NCBI GenBank assembly: GCA_951799425.1
Contig: OX637402.1
Coordinates: 8,708,001-8,772,000, forward strand
Origin: Ilex aquifolium
Lineage: Eukaryota > Streptophyta > Magnoliopsida > Aquifoliales > Aquifoliaceae
Direction: 5' to 3'
Length of the DNA: 64,000 nt
A program made the translations under genes and the position numbers. The notes beneath the pieces are model-generated. The model was not told the origin of the DNA, made no database searches, and was given only the letters and a program-made list of their open reading frames with translations. Position 1 is the stretch's first letter, and each line of letters starts with the position of its first letter. This document shows positions 24,828-37,181 of this stretch, in pieces.

Positions 24828-27416
24828 CCTTTGCCACAAATCGACGACCTATTTGATCAGTTGAGGGGTTCTAAGTATTACTCCAAGATTGATCTTCGCA
24901 CAGGGTATCATCAATTGCGGATCAAGGAGGAAGATATTCCTAAGACTGCTTTCCATACTCGGTATGGTCATTTCGAGTATACGGTGATGCCGTTCGGATT
25001 GACTAATGCTCCAACAGTCTTCATGGATTTAATGTACAGGGTATTTCGGCCGTATCTAGATCAGTTTGTCATCGTGTTTATTGATGACATACTAATCTAT
25101 TCCCGGACTCACGAGGATCATGGACGCCATCTCTCTATTGTGCTACAGACATTGAGAGAACATAAGTTATATGCGAAGATGAGTAAGTGTGAGTTTTGGA
25201 TGAAGGAAGTTAAATTCCTTGGCCATGTTGTGTCGGAACAAGGGGTAGCTATTGACCCCGCAAAAATTGAGGCAGTGATGAAGTGGGAACCACCAAAGAA
25301 TGTGACCGAAGTACGTAGTTTTCTAGGCTTAGCAGGCTACTACCAGAGGTTTGTGGAAGGGTTCTCAAAGCTAGCAATGCCGATGACACGTCTCACAAAG
25401 AAGGGAGAAAAATTCTTGTGGACTCAAGAGTGTGAACTAGCTTTTCGCACCTTGAAGGAGAAGTTGACAACCGCTCATGTCCTCATTATTCCGAGTAGTG
25501 GGGAAGGATACGATGTGTACACTGATGCTTTGTTACGAGGCTTGGGGTGTGTGCTAATGCAAGGAGGGAAGGTGGTTGTCTATGGTTCTACGCAACTCAA
25601 GGGTCATGAGCAGAATTATCCCACTCATGACTTAGAGCTTGCTGCTGTGGTTTTTGCTCTTAAGTTGTGGAGGTGTTACTTGTACGGAGAGAAATTTCAA
25701 GTGTTTTCTGATCATAAGAGCCTCAAGTACATATTCACCCATAAGGACTTGAATCTTCGACAAAGAAGGTGGATTGAGTATTTAGAAGACTATGATTTCA
25801 CACTCAATTACCATCCGGGGAAGGCGAATGTAGTGGCGGATGCACTGAGTAGAAAATCTCGGGGTGAAATCAATTCCCTTGTGGTGAATAGGTGGAAGAT
25901 GATGGATACTTTGGAGGAATTTGATCTATGGGTGGATAGACAGGAGGATCGACCATGCCTATTCAATCTTGTAGCTCAACCAATGCTTCGACAAAGGATT
26001 GTGGCGTTGCAACGATTAGACAGCGGGTTGGAGGCTATCCGGAGTAAATTGGAGAGGAGTGAGATTGTTGAGAATTGGGCGATAAGTGATGATGAATTAC
26101 GGTTTCGGGGAAGGCTATGTGTACCCGATCATGACCAAGTAAGGGAAGAAGTGTTGGGCGAGTGTCATCGTTCCAAGTTCTCCATACATCCGGGTAGTAC
26201 CAAAATGTATAGGGACATGAAGCGGCAGTATTGGTGGAAGGGAATGAAGAAGGATGTGGCTAGATACGTTTCAAATTGTGTGGTGTGTCAGCAAGTGAAG
26301 ATTGAGCATCAAAAGCCCAGAGGATTATTGCAGTCCTTGCCTATTCCCAAGTGGAAATGGGATCACATCACCATGGACTTTGTATCTGGCTTTCCACGGA
26401 CTTCACGAGGGCATAATGTCGTATGGGTCATTGTTGATAGACTCACCAAGTCTGCTCACTTCTTGAGTATGAAGACCACCGACACGTTAGAGACCCTGAG
26501 CAAGCTCTATATCCGTCAAATTGTTAGGTTGCACGGAGTTCCGCTCTCTATTGTGTCGGATCGTGATTCTCGGTTTGTGGCGCGGTTCTGGCAAAGTCTA
26601 CAACAAGCTATGGGGACTGAGTTACATTTCAGCACAGCTTTTCATCCCCAAACGGATGGCCAATCCGAGAGGGTGATCCAGATTCTAGAAGACATGTTAC
26701 GTGCTTGTGTTTTGGATTTCAAGGGAGGTTGGAGCGATCATTTGCCGTTGGTGGAATTTACATACAACAACAGCTATCAGGCAAGTATTGGGATGGCACC
26801 GTATGAGGCGTTGTATGGAAGACCATGTAGGTCCCCAACTTGTTGGTTGGAAGCTGGCAAGAGTAGCTTGTTTGGGCCGGAAATTGTTCGAGAAACTACA
26901 GAGAAAATTCAATTCATCCGGGAGAGACTACGCACGGCTCAAAGTCGACAGAAAAGCTATGCGGATCAAAGACGAAGACACTTGGAATTCAAGGTGGGAG
27001 ATTACGTGTTTCTTAAAGTATCACCCAAGAAGGGAGTGATGCAATTTGGCAAGAAGGGAAAGTTAGCTCCAAGGTACGTAGGACCATTTGAAGTGATCAA
27101 AGCGGTGGACAAAGCGGCATACCAACTTCGATTACCAGCCCAGTTATCCGGAGTACACGACGTGTTCCACGTGTCAATGTTGAGAAAGTGTCAATCGGAT
27201 ACAACACACGTCATTGATTTGGAGGATATTGAAGTTCAAGATGGAGCAACATATGAAGAACAACTGGTGAAGATTCTTGATACCAAAGAGAAGGTGCTCC
27301 GCAATAAAGTCATTCAATTGGTGAAAGTTTTATAGCAACATAATGGGGTGGAGGAAGCTACCTGGGAACCCGAGCTGGAGATGCGAGAAAAGTACCCCCA
27401 TTTGTTCGCTACTTAA
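24828..27416 (+). pseudogene. RT, RNase H, integrase and chromodomain remnant of chromovirus unit 3
   Basis: The shared TAG is at 27333-27335. It carries [10 protein letters not shown] and DRQED like unit 2, and a private YVGPFEV in place of YIGPFEV. Confidence 0.93.
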
Positions 27417-27444
27417 GGTAAGTTTCGAGGATGAAACTTTCTTT

Positions 27445-27457
27445 AAGGGGGGTGGAT
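27445..27457 (+). other. Polypurine tract, unit 3
   Basis: Same tract directly before LTR4; the upstream context has one change (GAGGATGAAA for GAGGACGAAA). Confidence 0.9.
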
Positions 27458-29471
27458 TGTAAACTCCCACATGTAATAGAACTTATACCAACTATGTTGA
27501 TATACAAATGTATGTTGTATAAGTTTGGGTTGGTTTTGGAAGGGTTTGGAATGGAGTGGAAATGTGAAATGTGAATGCACAGGGCAATTGGGGCAGATCA
27601 GGCAAAGCGTACCGGTACGACGAACTCCAGTAGCCTTAGCGTACCGGTACGCATACCGGTACGGTTTGTCTGACTTCCTGATTTTATGATTTCCTCCTCT
27701 CCTGAGCTATCCCCAAGCTACCTTTTCATCCTTATTTGTCTCAAATAGTTGGGATGGTGTAGTAGATCCTATGGATGGTGGTATGTTGGGTCTAGGAGGG
27801 GTCAAGCGATTAAGAATGTACATAGGCCTTGTATTTTAAAATTCCAGTAAATTTACTTTAATAGTATGATAAATAATAAAATTAAATTCTTTTAGGATAA
27901 AACAACATTAAAAATGAATTCGGAACAGTAAAAATCGGGATTGGACAGCCTTATAACACCATTTCCTTCCATTTTCCCTCATTTCTTTCACTCCACTCTC
28001 ACCCCACACCTCTTAGAACCCTAAAGGAAGATTAAGGGAGAAAGAAAAGGGAGGAAGGAGATCTATAGAGCTTGGGTTTAGCTTGGAAATCTTGACTCAA
28101 GGTAGGGGTTTTCTTCCATTCTTGTTCATTGATGTTAGGGTATATATATATATGTTTTGCCTCTAAATGTTATATATATGATATGAAATCATCCTCTCTT
28201 ATTCTTTTTTTGCAAGGATTACATGTTTTTGAACAAAGCTAAGTTTGAATACCCATGAAATCTATTTTCTTGCTTGAAAACCCTAGTTTTTGGAGAGTGA
28301 TGGATTTCCTTCTTAAATTCTTCCTTTATTATTGATTTCGAAACTATAGTGTTTTGTGTTGAGTAATAAAATGATGTTGTTGTGATCTCTTGTATTTTTC
28401 TTAATTGGTTATTGAAATTGTCACATGATAAATTTGGGGATTTTTGAGATATGCTTGTAAATTGAGAAATTGAGTTTGGCATTGTATCTCTTATGAGTGT
28501 GGGATGACCATGGGTGGCCTTTGACGAGATATCGTAGAGTGGGTAGACGTGTTGCTTGCTCCGTGTGGGTTTGCATTTTTCCTACCACTCGTAGTGGGGT
28601 TAGTGCTTTGGTAAGACTAAACCACTATTCACTCACAGGTGCCGTGCCAGAGGGTTAGTATACTAATGCTAGGGTTGGATACGTCACTGCCATTGGTATG
28701 ACATACGCCCTTCCTAAATGATGGATATCTTTGAGAAGATTTGTGTGTGTGTGTGTGTGGGCTAAATATTACTCAATGTGTTGATTCATGGGGTTTGCCT
28801 CGCATCATGTTTGAGATATATATACATATTGTTGTGGAATATTTGAGTTATGGATTACTGTGTATTGTTTTTGAAATGGTTTATTATACGAACTTGTTCG
28901 AAGTGGTTTTCTTTCTGCATTTAAATCATTGTTATTGTGTAAACTGGAGATCCATTGAAATGTCCATGTTTTCCTTCAAAAGTTATATATATATGATATT
29001 TGTGAAATGAGACCGACTTGTTTTATATGTTTCTAAACCTTGTTCGAGTTTGGGAGGATGTTGCTACAGAGCTTAGTGCTCACCCCCTACAAATAATATA
29101 TTTTCAGGCTATGAGTTAGAAGAAGGGCTCGGAGTTGATGAGCAAGTGCATTGGGAAACTCAAGCTGATGGGCATGTAGATCCGGAGGGGAACTATATAG
29201 GATCTTTCTTATTACGTGCTAGACGAGGGGATTCCTTTTGGGAATATTGTTCATATTAATATTTTTGTTATTCCGCTGCAAATTAATAGTTGATTTTTGG
29301 AATGTAGTTGTCATAGTTGGGCATATTCTTTTGGATGTAATGGCCATGGTTTGGTCTATTCTTTTGGATGATGAATGAAAGTTTCTTTGTTTATGAAATT
29401 TATTAGTTGCTCTCATGATGTGAATGGTTTTAAATTGTAATGCCGTCCAAGGTGGATTTTGGGGCGTTACA
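27458..29471 (+). repeat. LTR4 (2014 bp), recombinant type
   Basis: Near-identical to LTR3, with the same LTR5-like 5' part and LTR1-like 3' part. The TATA-like box is at 27951-27957. Confidence 0.93.
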
Positions 29472-29476
29472 AGTAA

Positions 29477-29489
29477 TGGTATCAGAGCC
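29477..29489 (+). other. Primer binding site, unit 4
   Basis: Initiator tRNA-Met complement, five bases after LTR4. Confidence 0.95.
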
Positions 29490-29662
29490 TAGGAATTAGG
29501 TCTTACATGGGAGCTGTAGGTTAGGGATTACCACTAGAGAGGTAGGATTAGGTTGAAGGAAATTATTGATTTAAATTTTGATGCAATCATCATGCTTTAG
29601 ATTAAGGTGATAGTTAGGATGTCTTGTACATCAAGGAACTAAACTGTGAATTGGTGTGCAGG

Positions 29663-31573
29663 ATGGACGGTAGACGTGGACGTGGACGAGGACGTGGTGG
29701 CCAAGCAAACCCACCACCGCCACCACCTCCCGATGCAATGAATGCCATTTATCAATGCCTAAGGGAGCTAACCACTCTGGTACAACACCAGAATGGGAAC
29801 AACAATCACAACGGAGGGGCTCATCCACTAGCCCAAGTGCCGGGCAACGGGGACGGCAACCGAAGGATGGTAGTTCTTCGGGAATTTCTGAGGCAACACC
29901 CGCCTACCTTCCAAGGGAGCTCTAATCCCTTGGATGCGGATAAATGGATCCGCCTGGTGAAGAAGATATGTGACGGCATGGGGATAGCCAAGGATCTTCG
30001 GGTCGGCTTGGCTACTTATCTATTAGAGGGGGAGGCCGACCATTGGTGGGACTCAGTGAAGAGGAGAAGGAACACGGATGCTTTTAATTGGGAGGAGTTC
30101 GACCAAATCTTCCACGACAAGTACTTTCCGAAATCAGTAAGAGACAGAATGAAGGCCGATTTTCTTGCTCTCCGACAAGGCAGCATGACGGTGGCCGAGT
30201 ACGATAGGAGGTTTGATGAGCTATCCCGTTATGCTACGGAGTTTATATCTACTAAGGCCAGCAGTGCCAAGCGCTTTGAGCAGGGCTTGAGGCCTGTCAT
30301 CTGGGAGAAGTTGGTGGCCCTTAAGATCCAGGAGTATGGGGATCTGGTTGACCGAGCTACACTTGTGGAGAGAGATATAGAGGACAGTCAGCGACGACAG
30401 AGCTTCGCGAGAGGAGGTCCAATCAGGACGGGCACTAGCACCAGTAGAGTGCAGCGGGCAGCACCATACCGATGTCCAGACCAGGCAGGTGGACAGAGAC
30501 TTTTGACAGCCCGAGGAGATGGAGTGGCTCAGACTAGAACAAGCACTGACCCGCGTCAGTGCTTTGCATGCGGAGAGTTTGGGCACTTCAAACATAGATG
30601 CCCCTCGTTTCCACCAAAGAGCAATCAAGCAACCGGGCAAGTACCAGCAAACAAGCCACCTCTACAAAGGCCAGTACAACAGCGACCGTTACAAGCTCAA
30701 GCTCCCGGTGGCGCCAATCAAGGGAGAGTTTTTGCTTTGACTCAACTGGAAGAGGACGCTTCCAATGCCGTAGTGGAGGGTATCGTGCTTCTTTATAATT
30801 CTTGGGCCCGAATTTTATTTGACCCCGGTGCTACACATTCATTCATACGCACGAGATATGCTCTTAATTTGGGATTGAAATTTAAGAAGTTAGAACATGC
30901 TTTGAGTATTGTCATGCCTACAGGAGAACGGTTAGATACAAAAAGGGTGTGTAGAGGTTGCGCCCTTCGATGTGGGGAGCAAGAATTGATTGTAGATTTG
31001 GTTGCGTTAGACATGAAGGGGTATGATGTAATATTTGGGATGAACTTGTTGTGCATTTTCCGTGCGGTAATGGATTGTTTTCGCAAGTGGATTTCATTTC
31101 AATTACCGGGAGGGGTAGTCTTTACTTTCATGAATGATCGCAATTCTTCCTATCCATTTCCTACTACGAGTAGTAGATTCTTGAAAGCTAAGGCGGGGAG
31201 CCATTTGAGTTTCTTAGCTAGCTTGATGGGAGATGATCGGGATAAATTCCATACGGATGTGGTGTTGATAGTATCAGATTTTCTGGATGTCTTCCCAGAC
31301 GAACTACCCGGGCTACCCCCACACAGGGAGATTGAGTTCAAGATTGATCTCTACCCGAGAATCGAACCCATATCCATTGCTCCCTATCAGATGGCACCTT
31401 TGGAGTTAAAGGAGCTAAGGAAGCAGCTGGATCATCTGTTGACAATTGGGTTTATCCATTTGAGCACTTCACCTTGGGGAGCCCCGGTACTCTTCGTGAA
31501 GAAGCATGATGAGACATTTTGGTTGTGCACGGATTACCGAAGATTGAATCGGGTAACAGTGAAGAACAAATAA
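29663..31573 (+). pseudogene. gag, protease and N-terminal RT of chromovirus unit 4
   Basis: One open frame to the shared TAA at 31571-31573. [15 protein letters not shown] and DETFWL group it with unit 3, but TKRVCRG groups it with unit 1. KASSAKRF and FHTDVV are unit-specific. The protease site is DPGA. Confidence 0.93.
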
Positions 31574-34162
31574 CCTTTGCCACAAATCGACGACCTATTT
31601 GATCAGTTGAGGGGTTCTAAGTATTACTCCAAGATTGATCTTCGCACAGGGTATCATCAATTGCGGATCAAGGAGGAAGATATTCCTAAGACTGCTTTCC
31701 ATACTCGGTATGGTCATTTCGAGTATACGGTGATGCCGTTCGGATTGACTAATGCTCCAACAGTCTTCATGGATTTAATGTACAGGGTATTTCGGCCGTA
31801 TCTAGATCAGTTTGTCATCGTGTTTATTGATGACATACTAATCTATTCCCGGACTCACGAGGATCATGGACGCCATCTCTCTATTGTGCTACAGACATTG
31901 AGAGAACATAAGTTATATGCGAAGATGAGTAAGTGTGAGTTTTGGATGAAGGAAGTTAAATTCCTTGGCCATGTTGTGTCGGAACAAGGGGTAGCTATTG
32001 ACCCCGCAAAAATTGAGGCAGTGATGAAGTGGGAACCACCAAAGAATGTGACCGAAGTACGTAGTTTTCTAGGCTTAGCAGGCTACTACCAGAGGTTTGT
32101 GGAAGGGTTCTCAAAGCTAGCAATGCCGATGACACGTCTCACAAAGAAGGGAGAAAAATTCTTGTGGACTCAAGAGTGTGAACTAGCTTTTCGCACCTTG
32201 AAGGAGAAGTTGACAACCGCTCATGTCCTCATTATTCCGAGTAGTGGGGAAGGATACGATGTGTACACTGATGCTTTGTTACGAGGCTTGGGGTGTGTGC
32301 TAATGCAAGGAGGGAAGGTGGTTGTCTATGGTTCTACGCAACTCAAGGGTCATGAGCAGAATTATCCCACTCATGACTTAGAGCTTGCTGCTGTGGTTTT
32401 TGCTCTTAAGTTGTGGAGGTGTTACTTGTACGGAGAGAAATTTCAAGTGTTTTCTGATCATAAGAGCCTCAAGTACATATTCACCCAGAAGGACTTGAAT
32501 CTTCAACAAAGAAGGTGGATTGAGTATTTAGAAGACTATGATTTCACACTCAATTACCATCCGGGGAAGGCGAATGTAGTGGCGGATGCACTGAGTAGAA
32601 AATCTCGGGGTGAAATCAATTCCCTTGTGGTGAATAGGTGGAAGATGATGGATACTTTGGAGGAATTTGATCTATGGGTGGATAGACATGAGGATCGACC
32701 ATGCCTATTCAATCTTGTAGCTCAACCAATGCTTCGACAAAGGATTGTGGCGTTGCAACGATTAGACAGCGGGTTGGAGGCTATCCGGAGTAAATTGGAG
32801 AGGAGTGAGATTGTTGAGAATTGGGCGATAAGTGATGATGAATTACGGTTTCGGGGAAGGCTATGTGTACCCGATCATGACCAAGTAAGGGAAGAAGTGT
32901 TGGGCGAGTGTCATCGTTCCAAGTTCTCCATACATCCGGGTAGTACCAAAATGTATAGGGACATGAAGCGGCAGTATTGGTGGAAGGGAATGAAGAAGGA
33001 TGTGGCTAGATACGTTTCAAATTGTGTGGTGTGTCAGCAAGTGAAGATTGAGCATCAAAAGCCCAGAGGATTATTGCAGTCCTTGCCTATTCCCAAGTGG
33101 AAATGGGATCACATCACCATGGACTTTGTATCTGGCTTTCCACGGACTTCACGAGGGCATAATGTCGTATGGGTCATTGTTGATAGACTCACCAAGTCTG
33201 CTCACTTCTTGAGTATGAAGACCACCGACACGTTAGAGACCCTGAGCAAGCTCTATATCCGTCAAATTGTTAGGTTGCACGGAGTTCCGCTCTCTATTGT
33301 GTCGGATCGTGATTCTCGGTTTGTGGCGCGGTTCTGGCAAAGTCTACAACAAGCTATGGGGACTGAGTTACATTTCAGCACAGCTTTTCATCCCCAAACG
33401 GATGGCCAATCCGAGAGGGTGATCCAGATTCTAGAAGACATGTTACGTGCTTGTGTTTTGGATTTCAAGGGAGGTTGGAGCGATCATTTGCCGTTGGTGG
33501 AATTTACATACAACAACAGCTATCAGGCAAGTATTGGGATGGCACCGTATGAGGCGTTGTATGGAAGACCATGTAGGTCCCCAACTTGTTGGTTGGAAGC
33601 TGGCAAGAGTAGCTTGTTTGGGCCGGAAATTGTTCGAGAAACTACAGAGAAAATTCAATTCATCCGGGAGAGACTACGCACGGCTCAAAGTCGACAGAAA
33701 AGCTATGCGGATCAAAGACGAAGACACTTGGAATTCAAGGTGGGAGATTACGTGTTTCTTAAAGTATCACCCAAGAAGGGAGTGATGCAATTTGGCAAGA
33801 AGGGAAAGTTAGCTCCAAGGTACATAGGACCATTTGAAGTGATCAAAGCGGTGGACAAAGCGGCATACCAACTTCGATTACCAGCCCAGTTATCCGGAGT
33901 ACACGACGTGTTCCACGTGTCAATGTTGAGAAAGTGTCAATCGGATACAACACACGTCATTGATTTGGAGGATATTGAAGTTCAAGATGGAGCAACATAT
34001 GAAGAACAACTGGTGAAGATTCTTGATACCAAAGAGAAGGTGCTCCGCAATAAAGTCATTCAATTGGTGAAAGTTTTATAGCAACATAATGGGGTGGAGG
34101 AAGCTACCTGGGAACCCGAGCTGGAGATGCGAGAAAAGTACCCTCATTTGTTCGCTACTTAA
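31574..34162 (+). pseudogene. RT, RNase H, integrase and chromodomain remnant of chromovirus unit 4
   Basis: The shared TAG is at 34079-34081. It has [10 protein letters not shown] and DRHED like unit 1, but KIEAVMKW and GKSSLFG like units 2 and 3: a mosaic. Confidence 0.93.
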
Positions 34163-34190
34163 GGTAAGTTTCGAGGACGAAACTTTCTTT

Positions 34191-34203
34191 AAGGGGGGTG
34201 GAT
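34191..34203 (+). other. Polypurine tract, unit 4
   Basis: Same tract directly before LTR5. Confidence 0.9.
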
Positions 34204-36200
34204 TGTAAACTCCCACATGTAATAGAACTTATACCAACTATGTTGATATACAAATGTATGTTGTATAAGTTTGGGTTGGTTTTGGAAAGGTTTGGAATGG
34301 AGTGGAAATGTGAAATGTGAATGCACAGGGCAATTGGGGCAGATCAGGCAAAGCGTACCGGTACGACGAACTCCAGTAGCCTTAGCGTACCGGTACGCAT
34401 ACCGGTACGGTTTGTCTGACTTCCTGATTTTATGATTTCCTCCTCTCCTGTGCTATCCCCAAGCTACCTTTTCATCCTTATTTGTCTCAAATAGTTGGGA
34501 TGGTGTAGTAGATCCTACGGATGGTGGTATGTTGGGTCTAGGAGGGGTCAAGCGATTAAGAATGTACATAGGCCTTGTATTTTAAAATTCCAGTAAATTT
34601 ACTTTAATAGTATGATAAATAATAAAATTAAATTTTTTTAGGATAAAACAACATTAAAAATGAATTCGGAACAGTAAAAATCGGGATTGGACAGCCTTAT
34701 AACACCATTTCCTTCCATTTTCCCTCATTTCTTTCACTCCACTCTCACCCCACACCTCTTAGAACCCTAAAGGAAGATTAAGGGAGAAAGAAAAGGGAGG
34801 AAGGAGATCTATAGAGCTTGGGTTTAGCTTGGAAATCTTGACTCAAGGTAGGGGTTTTCTTTCATTCTTGTTCATTGATGTTAGGGTATATATATATATG
34901 TTTTGCCTCTAAATGTTATATATATGATATGAAATCATCCTCTCTTATTCTTTTTTTGCAAGGATTACATGTTTTTGAACAAAGTTAAGGTTGAATACCC
35001 ATGAAATCTATTTTCTTGCTTGAAAACCCTAGTTTTTGGAGAGTGATGGATTTCCTTCTTAAATTCTTCCTTTATTATTGATTTCGAAACTATAGTGTTT
35101 TGTGTTGAGTAATAAAATGATGTTGTTGTGATCTCTTGTATTTTTCTTAATTGGTTATTGAAATTGTCACATGATAAATTTGGGGATTTTTGAGATATGC
35201 TTGTAAATTGAGAAATTGAGTTTGGTATTGTATCTCTTATGAGTGTGGGATGACCATGGGTGGCCTTTGACGAGATATCGTAGAGTGGGTAGACGTGTTG
35301 CTTGCTCCGTGTGGGTTTGCATTTTTCCTACCACTCGTAGTGGGGTTAGTGCTTTGGTAAGACTAAACCACTATTCACTCACAGGTGCCGTGTCAGAGGG
35401 TTAGTATACTAATGCTAGGGTTGGATACGTCACTGCCATTGGTATGACATACGCCCTTCCTAAATGATGGATATCTTTGAGAAGATTTGTGTGTGTGTGT
35501 GTGTGGGCTAGATATTACTCAATGTGTTGATTCATGGGGTTTGCCTCGCATCATGTTTGAGATATATATACATATTGTTGTGGAATATTTGAGTTATGGA
35601 TTACTGTGTATTGTTTTTGAAATGGTTTATTATACGAACTTGTTGGAAGTGGTTTTCTTTCTGCATTTAAATCATTGTTATTGTGTAAACTGGAGATCCA
35701 TTGAAATGTCCATGTTTTCCTTCAAAAGTTATATATATATGATATTTGTGAAATGAGACCGACTTGTTTTATATGTTTCTAAACCTTGTTCGAGTTTGGG
35801 AGGATGTTGCTACAGAGCTTAGTGCTCACCCCCTACAAATAATATATTTTCAGGCTATGAGTTAGAAGAAGGGCTCGGAGTTGATGAGCAAGTGCATTGG
35901 GAAACTCAAGCTGATGGGCATGTAGATCCGGAGGGAACTATATAGGATCTTTCTTATTACGTGCTGGACGAGGGGATTCCTTTTGGTAATATTGTTCATA
36001 TTAATATTTTTGTTATTCCGCTGCAAATTAATAGTTGATTTTTGGAATGTAGTTGCCATAGTTGGGCATATTCTTTTGGATGTAATAGCCTTTTGGATGA
36101 TGAATGAAAGTTTCTTTGTTTATGAAATTTATTAGTTGCTCTCATGATGTGAATGGTTTTAAATTGTAATACCGTCCAAGGTGGATTTTGGGGCGTTACA
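34204..36200 (+). repeat. LTR5 (1997 bp)
   Basis: Terminal LTR of the array. Its last about 270 bp carry private changes (GTGCTGGACG, TTTTGGTAAT, TAGTTGCCAT, AATACCGTCC) and a 16-bp deletion near 36088, none of them in LTR1-4. The TATA-like box is at 34697-34703. Confidence 0.95.
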
Positions 36201-36205
36201 CTGGC
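36201..36205. repeat. Right target-site duplication of the array
   Basis: CTGGC follows LTR5; the left copy is CAGGC at 7128-7132. Confidence 0.65.
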
Positions 36206-37095
36206 TCAACTGGTTTAGGCTCAACTGGTTCAGTGCATGGAATTAACTCAGGTCTTGGCCTTGGAATCAACATGTTTCTGATTGTTTTGTCAATCAGCTT
36301 GCCGCTTCTCAGTGTAGTGATGACTTGGGCTTGGTCTTGTGGGGTTTCCATGATTAAAGGATTACCCACATGAAATTGGCCTTGTGGAGGTTTTGGTTGG
36401 GCAGGAAACTTGCCCTTCTCGTGTGTGCTCATGGATTGGGTCAATTTTTGGATGTGGCTTTTGATGTCCTCGAAAGACTGGGTGGTTTGCGCTTTGAATT
36501 CGGTGAAAGCTTTTGTGGAATGGGTGTTGTAGTTCATTTGAGTTTGCATGAATTGGTTCATTGTGTCCTCAAGGCTCCTCTTGTTTGGTGGTTGGTATGG
36601 TTGATATGTAGGAGATCCTTGAGGTGGTGGTTGTGAATTTTGTCATTGTTTAGCTTTGTCCTTTACAGAGAAAGGAAAAAGTTTCATCTTGGCCAGTTCA
36701 GAATTGTCTTGAAATGTTCCACATACTTCCTCAAAATCTTTTATGTGCAGATACGGATTTTCATATTCGAGTCCATGAAATTGAGGTAGTAGTTGCATTG
36801 TCCCCGCCTTTTCGTTAACGAGGGGTGCATTTGAAAGAAAAATAAAACAAGAGGGGAGACTATTTTTTGTGGGATGTAAGTAATCCCACAAAATTCGAAT
36901 GTTAGGCACTTCCCCTTCTCTCATAGGGACATCTCCTTGTCTCTCATTATTTGTCATACTATTTTCACAAGAGTTTGCTACTGATCTAAGTGAAGATGGT
37001 TCAGGCTGATTCACAGACCCAAAAGATTCTGCCGGCAAATTTTGATAGTGAGGAGCGTCCTCAGACATAAAAAAAATTAAAATAAATTTATCCAC
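36206..37095 (-). pseudogene. gag of Athila-lineage element 1, with internal deletion
   Basis: 36643-37095 is the N-terminal gag: an acidic start, then SNAPLVNEKAGTMQLLPQFHG and NPYLHIKDFEEVC, ending KDKAKQ and a stop. 36206-36561 is the C-terminal part (THSTKAFTEF, HIQKLTQSM, GKFPAQPKPPQGQFHVGN, ITTLRSGK), ending in a proline/glutamate-rich linker at the array junction. After the stop the frame goes straight into a Gln/Pro-rich stretch, so the core gag fold and any zinc knuckle are missing. The deletion makes element 1 dependent on other elements, if it was ever active after that event. Confidence 0.85.
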
Positions 37096-37164
37096 AGTAA
37101 ATCAAAAATATATACAAAAAGGAAGGTCTTTTCACCTTTTTGCCTTAAAACACCTTTTATGGTT

Positions 37165-37181
37165 CCCCGGCAACGGCGCCA
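37165..37181 (-). other. Primer binding site of element 1 (tRNA-Asp type)
   Basis: The minus strand reads TGGCGCCGTTGCCGGGG, complementary to the 3' end of plant tRNA-Asp and usual in Athila-type elements. It marks the 5' LTR as lying to the right. Confidence 0.92.

Larger units (their letters stand above)
7133..36200 (+). mobile_element. Tandem array of a Tekay/Del-like chromovirus: five LTRs, four internal regions
   Basis: The order is LTR, internal, LTR, internal, LTR, internal, LTR, internal, LTR with no other DNA between, total 29,068 bp, period 6745-6746 bp. All LTRs start TGTAAACTCC and end GGGGCGTTACA. Each internal region is exactly 4732 bp with an initiator-Met primer site, gag, protease, RT, RNase H, integrase, chromodomain remnant and polypurine tract. 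Only the outer ends show target-site duplications. This fits one insertion later amplified by recombination. Every unit is defective. Confidence 0.95.

Noticed and set aside
7133..36200. Array as four independent insertions
   Set aside because: Units share LTRs, shared stops and equal internal lengths, and only the outer ends have target-site duplications.
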